Assembly: GCA_030731635.1 (NCBI GenBank)
Contig: JANQTR010000241.1
Span: 1 to 9,854 of the forward strand
Length of the DNA: 9,854 bases
From: Erythrobacter sp.
GTDB lineage: Bacteria; Pseudomonadota; Alphaproteobacteria; Sphingomonadales; Sphingomonadaceae
Reading direction: 5' to 3'
The notes under the pieces: model-generated
What the model was told of the DNA's origin: nothing
Database searches by the model: none
What the model saw: the letters and a program-made list of their open reading frames with translations, nothing else
Translations under genes and position numbers: made by a program
Part shown: positions 6,721 to 9,854 of the stretch, piece by piece
Layout: each line of letters opens with the position of its first letter
Numbering within the stretch: position 1 is the stretch's first letter

Positions 6721-8422
6721 GAGTTTCCGCCTTCGCACCCGGATGAGTCAACGCACCAAACCGTGCTGGGCCAACGTTCTGGGCATAGCGCCACAACGCG
6801 CCCGCCTGATAGTCGTGATCGCGCGGCTGCCAGCGGGCGCGGCGCGCGGCCAGCACATCTTCTGCCACATCAAGGTCGATCGTGCCTGCTTCGGCATCAA
6901 TGCTGATGCTGTCGCCATCTTCAATCAAGGCAATCGGCCCGCCATCGGCAGCTTCAGGGCCGACGTGGCCGATGCAGAAACCGCGCGTTGCGCCCGAGAA
7001 CCGCCCGTCGGTAATCAGCGCAACCTTCTCGCCCATCCCCTGCCCATACAGTGCGGCGGTGGTGGAGAGCATTTCGCGCATGCCGGGTCCGCCCTTGGGC
7101 CCTTCATAACGGATCACGATCACCGCGCCTTCCTTGATCAGACGCGCTTCGACCGCGGCGAAACAATCCTCTTCGCAATCGAACACCTGCGCCGGGCCAG
7201 TGAACTGCAAGCGCGCCATCCCTGCGACCTTCACAATCGCCCCATCAGGCGCGAGGCTACCCTTAAGACCAACCACGCCGCCGGTGGGGCTCAGCGGGGT
7301 CTTCACGTCGTAGATGACCTTCTGATCGGGGTTCCAGGTGACCTGATCAATGTTCTCAGCCAACGTCTTGCCTGTCACCGTCAAACAATCGCCATGCAGC
7401 AGGCCGTTATCCAGCATCGTCTTCATCAGCATGTAGACCCCGCCAGCGTCATACATATCTTTGGCGACATAGCGTCCGCCCGGCTGCAGATCGGCGATGT
7501 AGGGCGTGGTTTTGAAGATTTCAGCGACATCGAACAGGTCGAAATCGATCCCCGCCTCGCTTGCCATGGCAGGCAGGTGCAACCCGGCATTGGTCGATCC
7601 GCCAGTGGCAGCGACAACGCGCGCTGCGTTTTCAAAGGCTTCACGGGTGCAAATGTCACGCGGGCGTAAGTTCAGTGCGAGCAATTCCATCACCTGCCGC
7701 CCCGCCGCGATGGCGATTTCGGCGCGGTTCTGGTAGGGTGCAGGCACCATGTTGCTGTTGGGCAACGACAGGCCAATCGCCTCACCTACGCAGGCCATGG
7801 TGTTAGCGGTATACTGCCCGCCGCACGCACCGTGACCGGGACACGCGACCTTTTCGAGCGCGATCAGATCTTTCAGCGGGCAATTGCCAGCGGCATATTG
7901 GCCGACCGCCTCGAACACGTCTTTGACGGTCACATCCTTGCCATCATAGGTGCCCGGCAGGATCGATCCGCCATAGACGAAGATCGACGGCACATTCAGC
8001 CGCAGCATCGCCATCATCATCCCCGGCAGACTCTTGTCGCACCCGGCAAAGCCAATCAGCGCATCATAGCAATGCCCGCGCATCGATAGCTCGACCGAAT
8101 CCGCGATCACTTCGCGGCTGACGAGCGAGCTTTTCATGCCCTGATGGCCCATCGCGATGCCATCGGTCACGGTGATGGTGTTGAACCGGCGCGGGGTGCC
8201 GCCGCCAGCAATCACGCCGTCGCGGCAAACATCGGCCTGCGCGTTCAAGGTGGTATTGCATGGCGCGGAGTCGTTGCCTGCGCTGACCACGCCAACGAAA
8301 GGCTGCGCGATTTCTTCTTCGGTCATGCCCATCGCGTAGTAGTACGAGCGATGCGGCGCGCGCTCCGGACCGACCGAAACGTGGCGGCTGGGCAGCTTGG
8401 ATTTGTCAAAGGTGCGCGACAT
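6701..8422 (-). CDS. ilvD: Dihydroxyacid dehydratase
   Basis: A 573-residue enzyme that dehydrates 2,3-dihydroxy-isovalerate and 2,3-dihydroxy-3-methylvalerate, the third common step of valine and isoleucine synthesis. Fe-S and Mg ligands are visible: Cys55 in SAPCNTTL, Cys128 and Lys130 (the residue carbamylated in this family) in FAGCDKSLPG, and Cys200 in GHGACGGQYTANTM. Downstream, GGSTNAGLHLPA, GPKGGPGMREML and TDGRFSGATRG are all typical. Three cluster cysteines in a protein of this length resemble the [2Fe-2S] type of plants and mycobacteria, which is oxygen-stable, but the cluster type is inferred. The start is ATG at 8422 because AGGA at 8429-8432 sits six bases ahead; the open frame extends 32 codons further without family similarity. 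The closing codons overlap the lipoprotein gene. Confidence 0.97.
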   Translation of the reverse strand: MSRTFDKSKLPSRHVSVGPERAPHRSYYYAMGMTEEEIAQPFVGVVSAGNDSAPCNTTLNAQADVCRDGVIAGGGTPRRFNTITVTDGIAMGHQGMKSSLVSREVIADSVELSMRGHCYDALIGFAGCDKSLPGMMMAMLRLNVPSIFVYGGSILPGTYDGKDVTVKDVFEAVGQYAAGNCPLKDLIALEKVACPGHGACGGQYTANTMACVGEAIGLSLPNSNMVPAPYQNRAEIAIAAGRQVMELLALNLRPRDICTREAFENAARVVAATGGSTNAGLHLPAMASEAGIDFDLFDVAEIFKTTPYIADLQPGGRYVAKDMYDAGGVYMLMKTMLDNGLLHGDCLTVTGKTLAENIDQVTWNPDQKVIYDVKTPLSPTGGVVGLKGSLAPDGAIVKVAGMARLQFTGPAQVFDCEEDCFAAVEARLIKEGAVIVIRYEGPKGGPGMREMLSTTAALYGQGMGEKVALITDGRFSGATRGFCIGHVGPEAADGGPIALIEDGDSISIDAEAGTIDLDVAEDVLAARRARWQPRDHDYQAGALWRYAQNVGPARFGALTHPGAKAETHVFADI

Positions 8423-8463
8423 AAGATTTCCTGTTGCAGGCGATTTGTGAAACGTCCCTGCCT
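8423..8463 (-). promoter_or_regulatory. Short spacer before ilvD with its ribosome binding site
   Basis: Forty-one bases separate the amidohydrolase stop from the ilvD ATG. Read on the minus strand it holds AGGA (8432-8429), which fixes the ilvD start, and a 4-base-pair stem CCTG/CAGG at 8430-8440 that partly covers it. It is too short for a leader-peptide attenuator of the kind that controls ilv operons in enteric bacteria. Confidence 0.5.
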
Positions 8464-9180
8464 TCAGGCGAGCGCTGACGCAACCCTTTGCGTTATGCCG
8501 GATAGCAGCGCCGTCCAACGGGTTTGATCCTCTGAGGTCTGCACAAGATCTTGCCGCAGCTCGACGCCGAGATAGAGGCGACCATGCGCCTCGGCATGGC
8601 GGTTCATGGTGTAATTGAGATCGCGGCCCGAATAGGGGAGGTTGTCGCCGACATTCAGCCCCTCAGCGGCGAACATCGGGATGGCGATCCGCGCGGCGCG
8701 GTCGTCCTGATTATAGAGCACGCCGACCTGCCACGGACGCTCCTCCTTGCGCGAGGCGAGGCGCGGGGTGAAGCTGTGGAGCGAGAGGATCAGCTTGGGC
8801 TGTGCTGCCTCCAGCCATTGTTCCAGCGCGGAGTGATAGGGGCGGTGGAAGCGGGCGAGGCGCGCTTCCCTGTCCGCGCCGACATTGCCGGGGATCGGGT
8901 GGCCGTCGCTGGCTTCGGGGACGAGGCCAGGAGCGTGTTCCTCGCGGTTCAAGTCGCAGACGAGGCGGCTGATGGCAGCAATGTGAGCGGGGATGGCGTG
9001 GTCGCGGGCAAGGAATTCGGCGATGGCCTCGGTGCCAATGTCGAACGCGATGTGTTCGTTCAACAGGTGCGAGGCGATGCCGAGCGGGATGTCCGACGAC
9101 ACGTGGTTGCTGGCATGATCGGCGGTGCAGACGATCCCGCCGGGCAAGGGCGTACCTAGCTGGCGGTAGGCTTCACTCAC
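8464..9180 (-). CDS. N-formylglutamate amidohydrolase family protein
   Basis: A 238-residue member of the N-formylglutamate amidohydrolase family (PF05013), zinc-dependent hydrolases of N-formyl or related amide bonds. The early motif CTADHASN at residues 18-25 carries the metal-binding Asp/His typical of the family. FDIGTEAIAEFLA at 46-58, SRLVCDLNRE at 71-80, FHRPYH at 111-116, LSLHSFTP at 132-139 and GVELRQDL at 205-212 follow in the usual order. No histidine-degradation genes are nearby, so a role as HutG is not supported; many such stand-alone homologues have unknown substrates. The start is GTG at 9180, with GAGG at 9188-9191 seven bases upstream. The open frame continues 84 codons further into the palindrome and antisense to nothing recognisable as this family. 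No signal peptide, so cytoplasmic. Confidence 0.88.
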   Translation of the reverse strand: MSEAYRQLGTPLPGGIVCTADHASNHVSSDIPLGIASHLLNEHIAFDIGTEAIAEFLARDHAIPAHIAAISRLVCDLNREEHAPGLVPEASDGHPIPGNVGADREARLARFHRPYHSALEQWLEAAQPKLILSLHSFTPRLASRKEERPWQVGVLYNQDDRAARIAIPMFAAEGLNVGDNLPYSGRDLNYTMNRHAEAHGRLYLGVELRQDLVQTSEDQTRWTALLSGITQRVASALA

Positions 9181-9192
9181 CGTCCCACCTCT

Positions 9193-9253
9193 GTTCGCCT
9201 CGAGCGCAGTCGAGAGGCCTGTGCAGGGTGTCTCGACTGCGCTCGACACGAAC
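9193..9253. repeat. 61-base imperfect palindrome between ispE and the amidohydrolase gene
   Basis: Left arm TCGAGCGCAGTCGAGA at 9200-9215 and right arm TCTCGACTGCGCTCGA at 9231-9246 are perfect 16-base inverted repeats around a 15-base loop. After two mismatched bases the pairing resumes with GTTCG (9193-9197) and CGAAC (9249-9253). It fills most of the 88-base gap after the ispE stop. No T-run follows on the minus strand, so it is not a standard terminator. Palindromes with a TCTCGACTnCGCTCGACACGAAC-like core (short forms recalled) recur between genes in sphingomonad genomes, so it is best read as a copy of a dispersed REP-like repeat. Confidence 0.75.
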
Positions 9254-9268
9254 GTGATTGGGGGTGGC

Positions 9269-9854
9269 TCACCGCAACCGGCCCACCATCGTCCACCATT
9301 CGCTCGGCATGGCCGCAGCCGCCGCGTCGCGGGCCTCGGTGGTGTCGTAGAGCGCAAAGCACGTTGCGCCCGATCCGGACATGCGCGCGAGCCATGGGTT
9401 AGTAGCCTGCAACGCCGCCAGCTCCTCGGCAATCACCGGACAGAGCGATATGGCAGGGGCTTCGAGATCATTGCGCCCTTCCTTTGAGATTTTGCTCGCA
9501 GGGCCATCTGGGAGTGCCCCGCGATCCTCGCCATCCCAAGCCTTGAACACCGGGCCTGTGCTGAGCGGCACGCGCGGGTTGACCAGCAGGACGGGGGTTC
9601 CGGCGAGGTCATCCTCGACTTCCACCTGCTCGGTGCCGGTGCCAAGACCAATATGGGTGCGGCTGAGCACGCAGGCGGGCACATCTGCGCCGAGCTTCGC
9701 CGCGCGCGCCTGCCAATCGTCGGGCAAGCCGTGGAGCGCCTCGACCATCCGGAACACCGCCCCCGCATCCGCCGACCCGCCGCCAAGGCCAGCCGCGACG
9801 GGGAGGTTCTTTTCCAGCGTCACGGCGAGGCCTTGGGGACGCGGGAGGGCACCC
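9269..9854 (-). CDS. ispE: 4-diphosphocytidyl-2-C-methyl-D-erythritol kinase (C-terminal part, cut by window edge)
   Basis: The last 195 codons or so of ispE; the frame stays open to the right edge, and the roughly first third, with the conserved lysine of the N-terminal motif, lies outside. IspE phosphorylates 4-diphosphocytidyl-methylerythritol in the non-mevalonate isoprenoid pathway. The GHMP-kinase ATP loop LPVAAGLGGGSADAG is encoded at about 9758-9805. GADVP, whose Asp corresponds to the catalytic residue of E. coli IspE, follows about 25 residues later. RNDLE and the third GHMP motif MSGSGATCF (9356-9382) come near the end. The first GTG in the visible frame, at 9823, is not the real start, since family sequence continues upstream of it (PQGLAVTLEKNLP). 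It is the first visible gene of the minus-strand series. Confidence 0.95.
   Translation of the reverse strand, partial: GALPRPQGLAVTLEKNLPVAAGLGGGSADAGAVFRMVEALHGLPDDWQARAAKLGADVPACVLSRTHIGLGTGTEQVEVEDDLAGTPVLLVNPRVPLSTGPVFKAWDGEDRGALPDGPASKISKEGRNDLEAPAISLCPVIAEELAALQATNPWLARMSGSGATCFALYDTTEARDAAAAAMPSEWWTMVGRLR

Noticed and set aside
6548..7669. Plus-strand open frame of 373 codons
   Set aside because: Antisense to the lipoprotein and ilvD genes, where ilvD is unmistakable; no motif or ribosome binding site supports it.
8423..8518. 32-codon upstream extension of ilvD
   Set aside because: It overlaps the amidohydrolase end, lacks IlvD similarity, and ATG 8422 has a well-placed AGGA.
9181..9432. 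84-codon upstream extension of the amidohydrolase frame
   Set aside because: It runs through the palindrome and into the ispE coding region, is Arg/Pro rich, and GTG 9180 has a good ribosome binding site with the family sequence starting there.

Overview
The window looks like chromosomal DNA of an aerobic alphaproteobacterium, most likely a sphingomonad (Erythrobacter, Porphyrobacter or Novosphingobium type). This is inferred from the high G+C content, dense packing with 4-base gene overlaps, GTG starts, and an exosortase-A-associated gene set typical of that order. No rRNA, tRNA, CRISPR array, transposase or phage gene was seen. Nearly every base belongs to one of ten genes, two of them cut by the window edges.

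Left part (1-3777): an accessory enzyme set of the exosortase A / PEP-CTERM system. On the minus strand is the N-terminal half of an AMP-forming acyl-CoA ligase (1-890). Divergent from it, with start codons 20 bases apart or closer, is a GNAT/FemAB-like N-acyltransferase (911-1876). After a 111-base gap with a GC-rich hairpin come an acyl carrier protein (1988-2284) and two alpha/beta-hydrolase-fold proteins (2318-2995 and 2992-3777) that match the exosortase-A-associated 'hydrolase 2' and 'hydrolase 1' families. Together they look like an acyl or aminoacyl activation, carrier and transfer module whose substrate is unknown. It is the least understood and most interesting part of the window. 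Hydrolase 1 has Cys where the nucleophile serine is expected, and hydrolase 2 has Arg there. The exosortase and the polysaccharide genes are not in the window.

Right part (3774-9854): six minus-strand housekeeping genes. In transcription order they are ispE (5' end outside the window), an N-formylglutamate amidohydrolase family protein, ilvD (dihydroxyacid dehydratase), a small lipoprotein, a bifunctional NAD(P)HX epimerase/dehydratase (nnrE-nnrD fusion), and an Fe-S RNA 5-methyluridine methyltransferase. The last four overlap by 4 to 20 bases and are probably translationally coupled. A 61-base imperfect palindrome lies between ispE and the amidohydrolase gene. The two halves converge, and the stop codons of hydrolase 1 and the methyltransferase overlap, leaving no room for a terminator outside coding sequence.
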